NCBI GenBank assembly: GCA_944323575.1
Contig: CALUTB010000007.1
Coordinates: 1 to 52,143 of the forward strand
Reading direction: 5' to 3'
Source of the DNA: an uncultured Mailhella sp.
Lineage (GTDB): Bacteria; Desulfobacterota; Desulfovibrionia; Desulfovibrionales; Desulfovibrionaceae
Length of the DNA stretch: 52,143 nucleotides
Notes under the pieces: generated by a model
Seen by the model: the letters and a program-made list of their open reading frames with translations, nothing else
Databases searched by the model: none
Told to the model about the DNA's origin: nothing
Shown here: positions 51,132-52,143 of the stretch, one piece after another
How positions within the stretch are numbered: position 1 is the stretch's first letter
Layout: every line of letters begins with the position of its first letter
Translations under genes and position numbers: made by a program

Positions 51132-52143
51132 TGAGCGGCCATGCTTCCGCCCCGTCCTCTCTCGGCGCCTGTCATCCCGGCGGACACCCTCTCGGCCGTC
51201 CCGTCGACGGCATGCCGGGCGGTCATCCTGCCACGGGAAAGCCCCGCTTTCTGCCCGACGGATCCCCCAAATGCCGTCTCATCGCATGGGAAGTGACGCG
51301 TTCCTGCAACCTTGCCTGCAAACACTGCCGTGCCGAAGCCCATCCCGCCCCCTATCCGGGAGAGCTCTCCACCCAGGAAGCCAAGGCGCTCATCGACACC
51401 TTCCCCGAAGTAGGCGAACCCATCATCATCTTCACCGGCGGCGATCCCATGATGCGCGCCGACGTCTATGAACTGGCCGCCTATGCCCGCGACAAGGGGC
51501 TGCGCTGCGTCATGTCACCCAACGGCACGCTCATCACGCCGGAGTCCGCCCACAAGATCAGGGAAGCCGGATTCCAGCGCTGCTCCATCTCCATCGACGG
51601 AGCCGACGCGGCCAGTCACGACGCCTTTCGCGGTGTACCCGGAGCCTTCGACGCCTCCATGCGCGGCATCGAATACCTGAAGGCCGAAGGCGTGGAATTC
51701 CAGATCAACACCACGGTGACCAAGAGCAATCTGCACTCATTCAAGGATATCTTCCATCTCTGCGAACGCATCGGCGCCGTGGCGTGGCACATCTTCCTGC
51801 TCGTGCCCATGGGACGGGCCGCCGAAATTCAGGAAGAAGTCATCACCGCCGAGGAATACGAGGAAGTGCTGCACTGGTTCTATGACTTCCGCAAGACGAC
51901 CTCCATGCACCTCAAGGCCACCTGTGCACCGCATTACTATCGCATCATGCGCCAGAAGGCCCACGAGGAAGGCGTGACCGTAAACATGGAAAACTTCGGC
52001 ATGGATGCCATGACCCGCGGCTGTCTCGGCGGCACGGGCTTCTGCTTCATCAGTCATACCGGCCAGCTCCAGCCCTGCGGCTACCTCACCCTCGACTGCG
52101 GCAACGTGCGGGACACCCCCTTCCCCGAACTTTGGAAAAATAC
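51131..52143 (+). CDS. ahbD: Heme synthase AhbD (radical SAM), 3' end beyond the window
   Basis: At least 337 residues are encoded before the window ends. The radical-SAM motif is SCNLACKHCRAEA (about residues 57-69), followed by FTGGDPMMRADVYELA, SPNGTLITPESA, SISIDGADAASHDAF and, near the end, CLGGTGFCFISHTGQLQPCGYL, part of a SPASM auxiliary-cluster region. AhbD converts the propionates at C3 and C8 of iron-coproporphyrin III to vinyl groups, giving heme. The first 45 residues are an unusual Gly/His/Pro-rich extension (SLGACHPGGHPLGRPVDG). Position after hemB supports AhbD, not AhbC. Confidence 0.9.
   Translation, partial: MSGHASAPSSLGACHPGGHPLGRPVDGMPGGHPATGKPRFLPDGSPKCRLIAWEVTRSCNLACKHCRAEAHPAPYPGELSTQEAKALIDTFPEVGEPIIIFTGGDPMMRADVYELAAYARDKGLRCVMSPNGTLITPESAHKIREAGFQRCSISIDGADAASHDAFRGVPGAFDASMRGIEYLKAEGVEFQINTTVTKSNLHSFKDIFHLCERIGAVAWHIFLLVPMGRAAEIQEEVITAEEYEEVLHWFYDFRKTTSMHLKATCAPHYYRIMRQKAHEEGVTVNMENFGMDAMTRGCLGGTGFCFISHTGQLQPCGYLTLDCGNVRDTPFPELWKN

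Overview
The window is about 52 kb of a moderately GC-rich chromosome from a Gram-negative bacterium, very probably a member of the Desulfovibrionaceae (Desulfovibrio/Bilophila/Mailhella type). The grounds are a Desulfovibrio-type flavodoxin, a Desulfovibrio-type outer-membrane porin, siroheme-dependent heme synthesis (fused CobA-HemD, HemB, AhbC, AhbD), an archaeal-type entry into the shikimate pathway (AroA'/DHQ synthase II) next to the trp operon, and an Rsm22-family protein. The genus is inference; no rRNA or tRNA gene is present to settle it.

Layout. 1-5400: the 5' end of a minus-strand membrane gene, then a plus-strand run cobA-hemD, purN, an exported protein, a gate-domain membrane protein and lpxB. 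5401-6100: a dead IS200-type transposase relic. 6153-17700: rlpA, a 1039-residue membrane protein with a PHP-like motif, trmL, a 30-residue membrane microprotein, a PHP histidinol phosphatase, htpX, an Rsm22-like protein, an overlapping glutaredoxin/ferredoxin:thioredoxin-reductase-like pair, and a histidine acid phosphatase. 17699-25324 (minus): DUF1848 gene and trpA-B-F-C-GD-E behind a classical trp attenuator. 25454-34424 (plus): two paralogous AroA' genes, each behind its own aromatic-rich leader peptide and terminator, then aroB', pheA, aroA, tyrA, aroC, aroK, aroE and a strong terminator. 34540-36424: flavodoxin, an unexplained 570-bp array of hairpins, and a Fur-box promoter pair. 36425-48050: AlaX-like protein, porin, KtrA/KtrB potassium uptake, dnaB-rplI-rpsR-rpsF, a lipoprotein, mnmA and ahbC. 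48073-49964: a decayed mrr restriction gene and a frameshifted AEC transporter. 50133-end: hemB and ahbD (cut by the window edge).

How it works together. The central 17 kb makes chorismate, Phe, Tyr and Trp from one locus, lacking only 3-dehydroquinate dehydratase. Three independent leader-peptide attenuators (WWW for trpE; Tyr-rich with Phe and Trp for aroA'-1; Phe/Tyr-rich for aroA'-2) appear to divide control of the pathway by end product. The heme genes at both ends fit a cell that makes heme from siroheme for cytochromes.

Most notable: (1) the paired aroA' attenuators, whose terminators share a core while the peptides differ; (2) the modular hairpin array at 35151-35720, bracketed by G9 and G10 runs, between an iron-type promoter and flavodoxin; (3) the 1039-residue PHP-like membrane protein; (4) the glutaredoxin/FTR pair.
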